Positions 35,164 through 46,000 of a DNA stretch of 64,000 bases are shown here, in pieces. Origin of the DNA: Thermoplasmata archaeon (GTDB taxonomy: Archaea; Thermoplasmatota; Thermoplasmata; Halarchaeoplasmatales; Halarchaeoplasmataceae). How positions within the stretch are numbered: the first letter of the stretch is position 1; each line of letters begins with the position of its first letter. Made by a program: the position numbers and the translations under genes. The stretch covers positions 78,378-142,377 of the forward strand of contig PWHR01000041.1 in the NCBI GenBank assembly GCA_003554965.1. The letters are read 5' to 3'. The notes below the pieces were generated by a model. It was not told the origin of the DNA, ran no database searches, and saw nothing but the letters and a program-made list of their open reading frames with translations.

Positions 35164-36084
35164 TCAGAATAGATAAAGCAGCGGATTTCCGATCAAAAAC
35201 GAGATCAAAAAGCCGATCGAGATCGGTGCTATAAATGGTATCTTTGGAGTGGTCCAAACAATTTCTCTACCGTGAGACCTCAAAGATTTGAGCTTCTCTT
35301 CTGAACTCGAACGTGGAAAGAGTTCGGTCTTCAATTTCCCGTTCTCGTAATACTCCATGGGCCACACGAAAGAATCCTCTATCTCTTCGACACTCTTTTT
35401 AAAACCAAAGAACATCCTAGGAAAATCTAGATCCCTCTTATAGAGATTTATCAAGAGATAACCGATAGGAAGAACTAAAACGACCAGAGAGGCATTCAGT
35501 AAAATGACCAAAGTGAAGGGAAATAGGGTCTGCATCAAAGGTATTAGTTCAGAAGCTAGTGCCGTCCTGGTCAGTCCAGGTATCTGAGGATAGAAAGGTA
35601 CTAGCACAGCCAATGTTATCACAGCTTTAGCATCCGCCCCACCGTAAAGGATGTATAAGAAGTATAGAAGGAAAGCGAACAACATCATACCGGGTATCAT
35701 CGCTAAAGTCCAGAAAATCATCGATCCTCCCAAAACGAACACCATATAAACAAAAACTATCACCGGGATCAATAACCATAACAGGACCTTGAAATTCAAT
35801 CCGTCTTTCGAATATACAGGAGGCCTTTCAACGAAAGCCTCAGAAAAAATTATCCCTATGGGTATGAATATCAAAAAATGCGTCCAAAATATTTCGTTTC
35901 CCAGCCAAAATTTTCTAATTAAAAGCTCAGTGAAAAGGATGAGGATACCGACGGAACCCATTATTATCCAAAGTTTATTGGGAACTCGCCTCGTCTTCAG
36001 ATCTTTGATAGAAGCAACTGATAAAAATCCTATCCCGACAAGTAGTCTCGCGATAGAAAAATACCAGAGTTCCATGGTATCCAC
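35164..36084 (-). CDS. Type IV prepilin/preflagellin peptidase (A24 family)
   Basis: This 306-residue membrane protein has about eight helices. The two catalytic Asp motifs are ASIKDLKTRRVPN and YGGADAKAVITLAVL (family form GxGDxK/GGADAK). It removes leader peptides from archaellin or type IV pilin precursors at the membrane. A loop of about 70 residues between the last helices, with charged sequence, is larger than in PibD/FlaK. The start is GTG at 36084 or ATG at 36075. It lies 9 bp after the beta-CASP RNase gene. No pilin genes are in the window. Confidence 0.87.
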   Translation of the reverse strand: MDTMELWYFSIARLLVGIGFLSVASIKDLKTRRVPNKLWIIMGSVGILILFTELLIRKFWLGNEIFWTHFLIFIPIGIIFSEAFVERPPVYSKDGLNFKVLLWLLIPVIVFVYMVFVLGGSMIFWTLAMIPGMMLFAFLLYFLYILYGGADAKAVITLAVLVPFYPQIPGLTRTALASELIPLMQTLFPFTLVILLNASLVVLVLPIGYLLINLYKRDLDFPRMFFGFKKSVEEIEDSFVWPMEYYENGKLKTELFPRSSSEEKLKSLRSHGREIVWTTPKIPFIAPISIGFLISFLIGNPLLYLF

Positions 36085-36093
36085 TTTTTATGC

Positions 36094-37317
36094 TCAGATC
36101 TCCAGTTCTTGTCCCTCTTCGGGAGTGTAAACATCGAACTCCGAAAGATCTTCAGCCAATTCTTCTCTCCTCTCACCATGGCAGAGCACGATATTTTCTG
36201 GATCACAACCTTTTGCGAACTCCACTAGTTCGTCGTGGCCAGCATGAGCGGAGAAATCATATTTCTCAACATCACATGAAACAGGTAATGTAGCCCCTTT
36301 ATCTCTGATCATCCCGTTTTCTAACAACCTATCCCCGTTGGTCCCTTCTACCTGGTAACCGGTCAATAATATTGAACTGTTGGGGTCTTTCCTTATGTCC
36401 CTCAAATATTCCAAAACAGGTCCTCCTTCCACCATGCCGCTGGTGGTCACGATGACCTCGGCATTTTTTGCCTGTTTTCTCGTAGAAGGGGATCTTACTT
36501 CATTGGCGTTTTCCATAGCTCTCTGCAAGGCTTTAGGTGAACGTAAAAACCCTTCGTGATTCAAGTATATCCTGCTGACTGTTCTTCCCATCCCATCATA
36601 CCATACATCATAGTTTCCATCGTCTAAAACCATCAGTATCTCTTGGGTCCGTCCTACTGCGAATACAGGCACAATCACTTGACCTCCTGCATCGAGTGTT
36701 TCGTCTATTTTATCTAGGAACTTTTTCTCCGTCTCTTTCCTGTCATCGTGATTTTCTCCACTGTAAGTGGATTCCATTATCAGATTATCACACTCGACCG
36801 GATGAGTCCCCCAAAGCAAACGCGTATTTTTGGTATTTATATCTCCTGTGAACAATGTGGTCTCTTCTCCTTTGAGTTCGAACATGCCAGACCCGGGTAT
36901 GTGGCCTGCCGAGTGAACTTCGATCTCCATACCTCCTATATCCCTTTTCGAGTTATAACCGACCAGGTCGAAGGCGGCTTTAGTATTTTTTATATCTATC
37001 TTTTCGTAATGTTTTGGGTATCCTTCTATATCGGCTATTTTCAAACTGTCGTAGAGCAGAAGTTCTGATACCTCTACGGTAGGATGAGTAGCTAGGATTG
37101 GGATATCGTTCTGCCTCAAAAGAGAGGGGATCATCCCGCAGTGATCTAGATGAGAATGGCTAAGGAATCCCATATCTACCAATGGAGCTCTCATGGGATA
37201 TTGGGGAGGATCATCAGGCAACATCCCGTGATCGAATATCAGCGAAAAGTCGTCGTATTGCATAACCAACGAAAGTGGACCTACGTTTGATGCGCTGCCG
37301 AGAAAATTCAATTTCAT
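36094..37317 (-). CDS. Beta-CASP metallo-beta-lactamase ribonuclease (CPSF-like)
   Basis: This 407-residue nuclease has the metallo-beta-lactamase motif SHSHLDHCG, HSAGHIPGSGMF, TGDIN, and the beta-CASP motifs including TSGMVEGGPVLEYL and the C-terminal HAGHDELVEF and CHGE. These define the archaeal CPSF2/aRNase J group of RNA-processing enzymes acting in 3'-end processing and decay. It lacks the N-terminal KH domains of aCPSF1. It appears to lead a two-gene unit with the A24 peptidase. Confidence 0.92.
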   Translation of the reverse strand: MKLNFLGSASNVGPLSLVMQYDDFSLIFDHGMLPDDPPQYPMRAPLVDMGFLSHSHLDHCGMIPSLLRQNDIPILATHPTVEVSELLLYDSLKIADIEGYPKHYEKIDIKNTKAAFDLVGYNSKRDIGGMEIEVHSAGHIPGSGMFELKGEETTLFTGDINTKNTRLLWGTHPVECDNLIMESTYSGENHDDRKETEKKFLDKIDETLDAGGQVIVPVFAVGRTQEILMVLDDGNYDVWYDGMGRTVSRIYLNHEGFLRSPKALQRAMENANEVRSPSTRKQAKNAEVIVTTSGMVEGGPVLEYLRDIRKDPNSSILLTGYQVEGTNGDRLLENGMIRDKGATLPVSCDVEKYDFSAHAGHDELVEFAKGCDPENIVLCHGERREELAEDLSEFDVYTPEEGQELEI

Positions 37318-37466
37318 ATATTTTCACTTCACATATTAAAGGATAGGTAAGTATTATAAAGGATTTGCCTTTGAGGTCAATTATTCTCTATCACGCCAGC
37401 CAAAGGTAGGTACAATAGAGGATAAAAAAGAATTAATAGGAAGGGTTCAATGGTTCTTTGATCGGG

Positions 37467-38930
37467 ATGCGCAACCGGATAATCAGAAAACTAGCGGAGA
37501 AAAATACGGTGATCACGCCAGATGCATTGGAGTATTTGAGCGATGTAGATCATCCTGATTGTCCTGAATCTATACTGGAAAGGCTAGAAAAGGATGAAGA
37601 TCTCCCTTTTCCGGTTTGTAAAGATACTATATCCTGTTTTCTGAACGAGATGATCGAACCATCGGAACTAGAAAAACCAGAAGAGAGGGATCCTCCCGAG
37701 AGACTAGATAAAATACCAGAAAACAAAATAGATATTTTGAAGGACGTATCAGGAGAATCAACGTGCACCGGAAAAGTGGAAGAATTTCAGAAATACTTTT
37801 CTGATAGATATGAACGGCTCAAGGCAATAGTGGAAAAAAGACGTGACGGAAAAAAGTCACGGCCCATAAGCCGCATATCGAACAGACCGGGTAACGCCAC
37901 GATAATTGCGATGATCAGAGATCTATATACTACATCTAGTGGAAACAAGATGTTGACTCTCGAAGACCCCACTGGAGAGATGAGAGGTTTCATTTCTGCG
38001 GACAGCGATGCCTTCGAGAAAGATCTGCTTGAGGACGAAGTAATATTGGCTAAGGGTGAGGTTTGGGAAAATAACGGTGACTTTGAAGAAACCTTTGCGA
38101 TCGAGGAGATAAAAAGGCCCGGCATACCGAAAATGAACGATCATTCTAGACCAGATTTTTCTGGAAAGATCGCTTTTTTAGGAGATATACACGTAGGGAG
38201 TGACACGTTTCTAGAAGACGAATGGTCCGATTTCAGATCATGGATAAATTCAGACGAAGGCGCAGCTGAGTATATAGAATATCTTGTTGTGCCAGGTGAT
38301 CTGATAGACGGGATAGGTATATTTCCAGATCAAGAAAAGGAACTTAACATTATAGATGTGAACGAACAGTACCGTAGATTGGCCCAGATGTTCAAACAAT
38401 TGCCCGAAGATATAACCATAATAACTATACCTGGCAATCACGACATCGTCAGGAACACAGAACCACAGCCCTGCCTCCCAGAAGATATACAGGAGTTGTT
38501 CCCGCCCAATGTTCTGTTCTTCAGTAATCCGGCACTTCTGGAAATCGAGGGATTGAAAATACTGGCCTATCACGGCAGCAGCATAAATGATCTTTCCGAC
38601 ATGCTCCCTCAGGTGACTAGCGAGAGACCTGTCACTGCCATGAAAGAGATGATGAAAAGAAGACATCTTGTCCCGGTATATGGTAAAAAGACCTCTATAG
38701 CTCCCGAAGAGAAGGACTATATGGTGATAGATGAGGTCCCCGACATCTTCGTCACAGGTCATATACACAGGACCGAAGTGGAAGATCACCACGGAATAGT
38801 GATGATCAATTCTTCCACTTGGCAGGCACAGACTGAATACCAGAAGATGAGAGATATCAAACCCGATCCGGGAAAAGTAACCATCCTTGAGCCTAATACT
38901 AATAAAGTATCTATACGTGATTTCAGTTGA
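37467..38930 (+). CDS. polB: DNA polymerase D small subunit (DP1)
   Basis: This protein of about 487 residues has an N-terminal helical region, an OB-fold (about 150-220) and a C-terminal calcineurin-like phosphoesterase domain with FLGDIHVGSDTF, VPGDLIDGIG, IPGNHDIVRNT, YHGSSINDL and GHIHRTEVE. These are the motifs of the PolD exonuclease subunit (3'-5' proofreading). The catalytic large subunit DP2 is not in the window. The ORF opens at TTG 37458, but ATG 37467 is favoured because AATTAATAGG (37431-37440) lies 27-36 nt before it, suggesting a leaderless start. The stop overlaps the HD hydrolase start. Confidence 0.95.
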   Translation: MRNRIIRKLAEKNTVITPDALEYLSDVDHPDCPESILERLEKDEDLPFPVCKDTISCFLNEMIEPSELEKPEERDPPERLDKIPENKIDILKDVSGESTCTGKVEEFQKYFSDRYERLKAIVEKRRDGKKSRPISRISNRPGNATIIAMIRDLYTTSSGNKMLTLEDPTGEMRGFISADSDAFEKDLLEDEVILAKGEVWENNGDFEETFAIEEIKRPGIPKMNDHSRPDFSGKIAFLGDIHVGSDTFLEDEWSDFRSWINSDEGAAEYIEYLVVPGDLIDGIGIFPDQEKELNIIDVNEQYRRLAQMFKQLPEDITIITIPGNHDIVRNTEPQPCLPEDIQELFPPNVLFFSNPALLEIEGLKILAYHGSSINDLSDMLPQVTSERPVTAMKEMMKRRHLVPVYGKKTSIAPEEKDYMVIDEVPDIFVTGHIHRTEVEDHHGIVMINSSTWQAQTEYQKMRDIKPDPGKVTILEPNTNKVSIRDFS

Positions 38931-39589
38931 TAAGAGAATACCAAAATATCTGGAAGGAGGCTAAAAAAGAATTATCCACTTCTGCGCACGGCTTAGACCA
39001 CACCAAGAGAGTTTATGAGCTTTGTAAAAAAATGGAAGATGAAAATACAAATAGTGATGTCCTATTACCTGCGGCCATACTCCACGACATAGCAAGATAT
39101 GAGGAAGACAACGACGATACTGGAGAGGTAGATCATGCGATATTGGGTGCAGATAAAGCCGCGAAGATCCTAAAAGAGACAGGTTTCGAAGATCGACAGA
39201 TCGACAAAATCAAGCATTGTATAAAGGCTCACCGCTTTCGTTCCGATGAAGAACCAGTAACTACAGAGGCCAAGATCCTCTCAGACGCTGACAAGCTCGA
39301 TGCGATTGGAGCTGTCGGAGTTGCTAGGATGTTCATGTTGGCCGGAGAGTTTCAAGAACACCTTTATCGAGATGTAGATCCTGAAGAGTATGTTGAAGAA
39401 AACATGGCTAAGAACGGTAGAGTGAAGGATATTTCGGAACACTCTCCAAATCTAGAATACGAACTGAAGCTGAAAAAAGTGCCTGATAAGTTGTATACTG
39501 AAGAGGCAAAAAAGGTGGGACGTCAGAGGCTGGATTACATGGATTCTTTTTTTGATAGATTGAAAAAAGAGATCGACGGAAAGATATGA
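38927..39589 (+). CDS. HD-domain metal-dependent phosphohydrolase
   Basis: This is a 220-residue protein with the HD-family motifs AHGLDHTKRV (His), AAILHDIARYE (His-Asp) and a later ADKLDAIGAVGVAR (Asp), consistent with a YedJ-like nucleotidase or phosphohydrolase. The substrate cannot be assigned. The TTG start overlaps the DP1 stop by 4 nt, so it is translated with DP1. The link to DNA replication is only by operon. Confidence 0.9.
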   Translation: MIREYQNIWKEAKKELSTSAHGLDHTKRVYELCKKMEDENTNSDVLLPAAILHDIARYEEDNDDTGEVDHAILGADKAAKILKETGFEDRQIDKIKHCIKAHRFRSDEEPVTTEAKILSDADKLDAIGAVGVARMFMLAGEFQEHLYRDVDPEEYVEENMAKNGRVKDISEHSPNLEYELKLKKVPDKLYTEEAKKVGRQRLDYMDSFFDRLKKEIDGKI

Positions 39590-39661
39590 GTACACTCGAT
39601 TATAGTCCTAAATTTTATATCAGGTTAGGAAAGTCAAAGGGCAATCCCATCGGTGTTTGAA

Positions 39662-42600
39662 ATGCTGAAATCAGAGAAAAAATATATGATTTTATCATAT
39701 CTAGAAGGATTTGAAGAGTTCAAGGAGGAAAAAGAAGTTCCCTATGAGCAGACTTTGGAAGGTATCATCGAAACAACGGACATGGAAAAAAGTGTGATAT
39801 CTGAAGGTCTAAAAAATTTCAAAAAAAAGGATTTTTTAGAGGAAAAGATGAAGAGAATCATCGGCACCAACAGAAAAAGGAAAGTCTACTTCCTTACTGA
39901 AAAAGGAGAAGAAAGAGAAAATGAAATTTGGGAGAAGATCAAAGATAGAGAGATCATCCTCAAGATCAACGAAGAAAAAAGTAGACTTAGCTTAAATAAG
40001 GTCAGTAATATGCTCGATGGACGGAATCCTATCGTTAAAGTTTTGAGTAGGTCGGATGAAAACGGCGTTGTCGATTTAAATGAATTGGGGGAAGACACAG
40101 ATATCTTCGTCGGCAGGGAGAGGGAATTAAAGATATTGAAAGAACGATTAAAGAAAGTTAAAGCCGAAGGTTCCTATCTGCTTTTGATAGAAGGTGAGGC
40201 TGGAATAGGGAAAACATCCTTGGTTTCCAAACTAGAACCTTTTTCTCGTGAACTAGGTTTCGAATTTTTAAATGGGGGTTGCCAGAGTGAGATGTCAGAT
40301 CCTTACTTACCTTTTAAAGAAGCCTTCGATGAATTTATCGAGGAGAAATTAGGAGTCGTTAACGATTCATCAGCGACTTTCATGGGAAACGTTGATCTCC
40401 TCGAAACGAAGGAAAGAAAATTGTTCGATGCAAAGAAAAAAGAAACTTTCTATGAAACAACAAAACATGTGAGGGAGATCGCGCAGGAAAAGCCTCTTGT
40501 CGTTTTTTTGGATGATCTCCAGTGGGTAGATAAAGCCTCATTAGATATCCTGGCTTATATGACCGAGAAATTGGAGGAGTCCCCCGTATTTTTCATAGGG
40601 ACTTACAGGCGGGAGGAAGTTTCCGAGGACCACCACCTGGTTGAAACAATGTACGAGCTCCAGAGGAAAAATAATTTCGAAAAGATGAGTTTGAATCCAT
40701 TGAGTGATGCCTACATCGGCGAGATGATCAAAGGTATCTTTATGAAGGAAGAAGTCCCTGATGACTTTATCAATATGGTGTACGAAAAGACAAGGGGAAA
40801 TCCACTTTTTATAAAGGAAAGTATAAATCAGATGATAGAAGACGACTTGATCGACCTAGATCAAAACAGATTTCCCAAAAAAAGCGATCATATAAGGATC
40901 TCTAAGATCATAGATAACGTTATCGAGAGAAGGGTAGAACGTTTAGATAGGCGAACAAAGAAAGTTATCGAAGTAGGCAGCGTGATAGGAGGAGAGATCC
41001 CTTTTGATTTACTATCACAAACGCTTGAGAAAAACGAGATGGAACTTTTAGATGATATAGACATCCTTATAAACGATCGATTATGGGAGGAAAGGATCAA
41101 TAAAGGTACATTCACTTTCTCCCATGATCTGATAGAGGAGGTCGTTTATAAAAAGATAAAAGGTTTAAAGAAAAGGAGTTTGCACAAAAAAGTAGCAAAA
41201 AATATAGAAGATATCTATGAGAACGAAATAGAAGAGTGGTATTCAAATCTAGGTCGGCATTATGAGAGAGGAGACGAATTTTTGAAGGCTTCCGACTATT
41301 ATGTGAAGGCTGGTGAAAAGGCTGAAAGTATTTTTGCTAATGAAGACGCTGTAGAGATGTATGAAAAGGCTCTAGACGCTATCGAAAAGATAGAGGAAAA
41401 TAAAACTAAAAAAATCGATGTCATGAAAAAAATAGCTAGGGCTTATTCACTCCGAGGTGAATTTAAAAAGAGCAGAGAATTTCTTAATAAAGTGTTACAG
41501 ATCACAGAAGATGAAAAAGAAGAACAGGAGATGTACAGCAAGATCGCAAAAACCTATCATCAACAGGGAGATTGGGACAAATCTCTCGAGTACGTTGACA
41601 AGGGTTTGTCAGTCTACGACGAAGAAAATATCGAGACCTGTGAACTTTTGAGCTTGAAGAGTTTCTCATACCAGAAAAAAGGGGATTACGAGAAAGCTAG
41701 AGATATATGCGAAAAGGAAAAAAAGGTCGCTGAAAAAGTTGGAGGTGATGAAGAGCTCAGTCAAGTTTACCATGACTTGGGTGCGACTTTGATGCGGACT
41801 GGCGAATTGGAGGAAAGCGTATCCAATCTTAAAAAAGCTATGAAGATAAGAGAAAAATCCGATGATCTGCTCAACCTGTATAAGTCCATGAACAACATTG
41901 CGATAGTTTATATGAACAAAGGTGACTATCAAAAATCAAAGGAATATTTCGAAAAGAGTCTTGAGATCGCTAGAAAACACAACTTCAATAGTGAAATGGG
42001 GGGCATCCTGAACAATACCGCCTATCTGTATTCATTGATCGGTAAACTTGACGAAGCTATTGAACTCCACAAAGAAAGTGCTGAATGGAGTGAAAAAACT
42101 GAGGACATGGAGACCAAAGCTCTATCGATGGGAAATCTAGGGAACGTTTACCTTAAAAAAGGAGAGATGAACAAGGCTAGAAAATACATCGAAAAGGCTG
42201 TTGAGATGATGAGAGAACTCGGATATAGCTATGGATTGTTGGTCGATCTCCAGCATTTAGGTCATCTGAATAAAAAAGAAGGAAAGATGGATGAAGCTTT
42301 GGAAGCTTTTAAAGAAAGTCTAGAAGTGGCTCAAAGAACAGGGATAAAAAGGAGAGAATGCATGTCTTTGAATAGATTAGGAGATCTACATATGACCTTG
42401 GGTGATTTCGAGGAAGCGAAAAGATATTTCACCAAGGCTGAGAAACTAGCCGAGGAGATAGGCACCCCTGATACTGGAGCGATAGCAAAACAGGGATTGG
42501 GATATCTCCATTTGATGGAAGGAAACATCGATGAAGCTGAAAAATATCATGAAGAAGGATTGAAACTTGCTAAAGAGGCGAACGACGAAAAATCTTTGAT

Positions 42601-42991
42601 ACTAAATCAGATAGGTATGGGAGAAATTTGCCTAGAAAAAGATGAGGTGAAAAAGGCAACAGAACTCTCCTCGAAAGTCACTGAATCCATGAAAAATAGG
42701 GAGGACCCCGAGCTGTTTTTTAGAAATCAAATTTTGAAAACGAGTATAAAGATAAAAGAAAATGATTTCGAGGAAGCGGAAAGATATTTGAGAGAAACTT
42801 TGAACCGAGCCAAAAAAGTAAGAGATAAGATTTGGAGAGCAAAGACTCTACACATGAAAGGTTTATTTCATTTAGAGATGGAAGATTTAGAGAAAGCAAG
42901 GGAAATCCTGCAAGAAGCACTTAGCAGATTAGAGGAACTCGATATGATATGGTGGAGCGAAAAAACGAAAGATAGGATATCTCAAATCTGA
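39662..42991 (+). CDS. STAND ATPase with N-terminal winged helix and C-terminal TPRs (paralogue 1)
   Basis: This is a protein of about 1109 residues. A winged-helix module (1-90) ends in KVYFLTEKGEE. A conserved linker (DGRNPIVKVL) leads to a STAND-type NTPase with FVGREREL, Walker A GEAGIGKTS and Walker B LVVFLDDLQWVDKASLDIL, plus a GxP-type C-terminal ATPase region (VIEVGSVIGGEIPF). From about residue 550 to the end are 12 or more tetratricopeptide repeats. The layout is that of MalT-like signal-transducing regulators, in which TPRs sense a ligand and the ATPase switches the DNA-binding head. The ORF opens at GTG 39653, but ATG 39662 aligns with the paralogue's start. A TATA element lies at 39610-39621. 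Confidence 0.92.
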   Translation: MLKSEKKYMILSYLEGFEEFKEEKEVPYEQTLEGIIETTDMEKSVISEGLKNFKKKDFLEEKMKRIIGTNRKRKVYFLTEKGEERENEIWEKIKDREIILKINEEKSRLSLNKVSNMLDGRNPIVKVLSRSDENGVVDLNELGEDTDIFVGRERELKILKERLKKVKAEGSYLLLIEGEAGIGKTSLVSKLEPFSRELGFEFLNGGCQSEMSDPYLPFKEAFDEFIEEKLGVVNDSSATFMGNVDLLETKERKLFDAKKKETFYETTKHVREIAQEKPLVVFLDDLQWVDKASLDILAYMTEKLEESPVFFIGTYRREEVSEDHHLVETMYELQRKNNFEKMSLNPLSDAYIGEMIKGIFMKEEVPDDFINMVYEKTRGNPLFIKESINQMIEDDLIDLDQNRFPKKSDHIRISKIIDNVIERRVERLDRRTKKVIEVGSVIGGEIPFDLLSQTLEKNEMELLDDIDILINDRLWEERINKGTFTFSHDLIEEVVYKKIKGLKKRSLHKKVAKNIEDIYENEIEEWYSNLGRHYERGDEFLKASDYYVKAGEKAESIFANEDAVEMYEKALDAIEKIEENKTKKIDVMKKIARAYSLRGEFKKSREFLNKVLQITEDEKEEQEMYSKIAKTYHQQGDWDKSLEYVDKGLSVYDEENIETCELLSLKSFSYQKKGDYEKARDICEKEKKVAEKVGGDEELSQVYHDLGATLMRTGELEESVSNLKKAMKIREKSDDLLNLYKSMNNIAIVYMNKGDYQKSKEYFEKSLEIARKHNFNSEMGGILNNTAYLYSLIGKLDEAIELHKESAEWSEKTEDMETKALSMGNLGNVYLKKGEMNKARKYIEKAVEMMRELGYSYGLLVDLQHLGHLNKKEGKMDEALEAFKESLEVAQRTGIKRRECMSLNRLGDLHMTLGDFEEAKRYFTKAEKLAEEIGTPDTGAIAKQGLGYLHLMEGNIDEAEKYHEEGLKLAKEANDEKSLILNQIGMGEICLEKDEVKKATELSSKVTESMKNREDPELFFRNQILKTSIKIKENDFEEAERYLRETLNRAKKVRDKIWRAKTLHMKGLFHLEMEDLEKAREILQEALSRLEELDMIWWSEKTKDRISQI

Positions 42992-43030
42992 GTCCTTTCT
43001 TCAACTGCCCAAAAAGATACATGCGAGAAA

Positions 43031-43040
43031 ACTTTATTAG
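43031..43040 (+). promoter_or_regulatory. TATA element of STAND paralogue 2
   Basis: ACTTTATTAG lies 24-33 nt before the ATG at 43064, which suggests a separate leaderless promoter rather than read-through only. Confidence 0.45.
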
Positions 43041-43063
43041 ATGTAAAGTTATACTTATCCAAT

Positions 43064-46000
43064 ATGTTAGATCTGGATAAGAAAAATCTAGTTTTGGTAC
43101 ATCTACAAGGTTTTGAGGAATTTAAAGATGAAGATGAGGTACCTTATGGAGTGACCGCGCGTGGAATTGCCGCTGAAGTAGGTTTAACAAAAAGTGAACC
43201 GTTCAACACTCTCGATGAAATAGAAGAGGAAGGTTTGATCGAAGAGAACACCAGATATATCCTAGGAGAGAACAGAGAAAGAAATGTGTACTTTTTGACA
43301 GAAGAAGGAAAGGAAGAAGAAAAAAGATTTTGGAATGACATCAAGGATGAAAAATTTACTTTGAAGACGGGCGACGGAGAAAAAAATCTCTCGATAAAGA
43401 ATATCAAAAACCAAATGACCGGTAGAAATCCAGTTCTCAAAGCACTCCAGAACATCGGTGAAGATGAGATTATAGACATCACCGCATTAGGTGAAGAAGG
43501 TAAAGTTTTCATTGGAAGAGAAAAAGAACAACAAAAACTCAAAGAAGGTCTAAAAAATACGAAAAAAGAGGGAACAAAAACATATTTTGTGGAGGGTGAA
43601 GCCGGCATCGGGAAGACCTCATTGGTATTTAAATTGAAACCCTTCGCTAAAGAACTAGGATTCGAATTTTTGGTCGGGACCTGCCAGAGCGAAACATCAG
43701 ATCCTTATCTTCCGTTTAAGGAGGCCTTTAGTGATTACATAGAGAATAGGGTTGATATAAAAGATGAGGCTGGCGTGACTTTCATAAGGTCCGATGATGA
43801 AGATAGTCCAGACGATAAGAGATTATTTGATGCAAAAAAAAGCAAAACATTTTATGATACGACCAACTCAGTGAGAAGGATCGCTGAAAGGAATCCTTTG
43901 GTTGTATTCTTGGACGATCTCCAATGGGTGGATAGAGCAACCCTTGAGATTTTAGTATACATGAATAAAAATCTAAAAGATGTCCCTGTGTTTTTTATAG
44001 GTACCTATAGGTCAGAAGATGTTTCAGAAGACCATCATTTAGTCGAGATGATGAGAAGGCTGAATAAGGAGAAGATTTTTGAGAAAATCGAATTAGACCC
44101 GCTAACCTACGAGGATACAGAGAGAACCGTCAAAGGTGTACTAGGTACTGAAGATGTTCCAAAAAAGTTCATCGATGATATCCATGAGAAAACAGAAGGA
44201 AATCCACTATTCATAAAGGAGTGTATCCAACAGATGCTAGAAGAGAGGATAGTAAAGCCTGAAGAGGGGAAATTCCCTCGAAAGAGTGATGAAATATCTG
44301 TTTCAGATCTTGTCTACAATGTAATAGAAAGAAGGATAAATAGATTGGACGATGAGACCGTCAAAATCATAGAAGTGGGCAGTGTGATCGGAGGAGAGAT
44401 ACCCTTCGATCTGCTCTCAAAGACGGTCGAGATAGATAGTATGGATCTTTTAGATCATGTAGATATGTTGATAGACAACCAGCTGTGGGAAGAAAAACCA
44501 GGCGAAGAATCTTTCACATTCTGCCACCAGTTGATACAGGAGACTGTTTACACCAATCTGAGCAATCTGAAAAAGATATTACTCCACAAGAACGTGGGAA
44601 AAAATATAGAAGAACTGTATGAGGGAGAACTCGATCTGTGGTATTCAGATCTGGGAAGACATCATAGAAGAGCTGAAAAATTCAGCGATGCGATGGAATA
44701 TTACTTAAAATCCGGCGAAAAGGCCAAGAGCAATTACTCTCAAAAAGATGCCATCGAGATGTACGAGAAAGCTCTGGAGATGGCAGAAGAAGCAGGGGAA
44801 GAAGAAAAAGAATTGGAGATAAAAGAAAAACTGATCGATACCTATCGACTCTTGGGAGACTACCATAAATGTAGAGAGATCATAGACTCCGTTCTGGAGA
44901 TGGATATCGACAAAGGTAGCCGTATGAGGATGTACGGAAAAAAATCAAGCACTTATTGGATCAAGAGAGAATTGACTGAGACACTCGAAACGGTAGAAGA
45001 AGGGATGAAACTGATCGAAACTGATGAGGAACGGTCCGATCACTCAGAAGAAGTTTTTAAATTACTGAGCCATAAAGCTTGGTCTACGCTTCAAAAGGGA
45101 GATATAGAAGATGCGCACGAGATATTCGAAGAGTTGAAAGAGATAAGCCAAGAAACGGGAGATGATGATCTTATCGCCAGGTCACATCATAATCTGGGAT
45201 CATTTTATTACCATATAGGAAAGATGGATGCGGCCACAGAACACTTTGAAAAATCCATAGATGTCTTCAGAGAAGCTGATGAGAAGAAAAAACTGATCAA
45301 TTCTTTGAACAACCTAGGATTGGTCAAAATGTACAAAAGTGACTACGATGAAGCGGAGGAGTATTTCAAAGAAGGTTTAGAAAAATGCAAAAAATGGAAA
45401 GATATAGTAGGAGAGTCCACAGCGTTGAATAATCTTGGAGATGTCTATAGAGACAGAGGGGAGTTCGAGAAGGCTTTGGATCATTTTGAAAAATCTAAAT
45501 CGATCGAGGAGAAGATATCTAACGAAAATGGAGTTGCCCGGTGTTTGAATAATATGGGGATAGCCCTCCGGATGATGGGTGAATTAGATAAGGCTTTAGA
45601 GTACCATGAAGAATCATTGAAGACATATAGGGGAAGTAATATAAAATTCAGAATATCTTGGGTGCTGGAATCTATGGGTGAAGTTCTAAAGCTTAAGAAA
45701 GATTACGATAAGGCCTTGGAAAGATTTCAAGAGGCATATGAGATATTCCAAGAAGTCGGTGAAAACGGTCAAGCAACTGTCTCCTTAGCTTACATCTCGG
45801 AAATATTTCTGGAAAAAGATATGCCTGACAAGGCCTTACAAAATGTTAAAGAAGCTGTAGAGAGAACAGAGGAAGTCGAACTAAATCTGGTAAAAGCGGT
45901 CTGTAAAAGGAGCAAGGGCAAGATACATAGAAAGCGAGGAGAACTTAAGAAAGCCAAAAAGGAACTTACCGAAGCAAGGGACCTTTCAAAAGATCTTGAT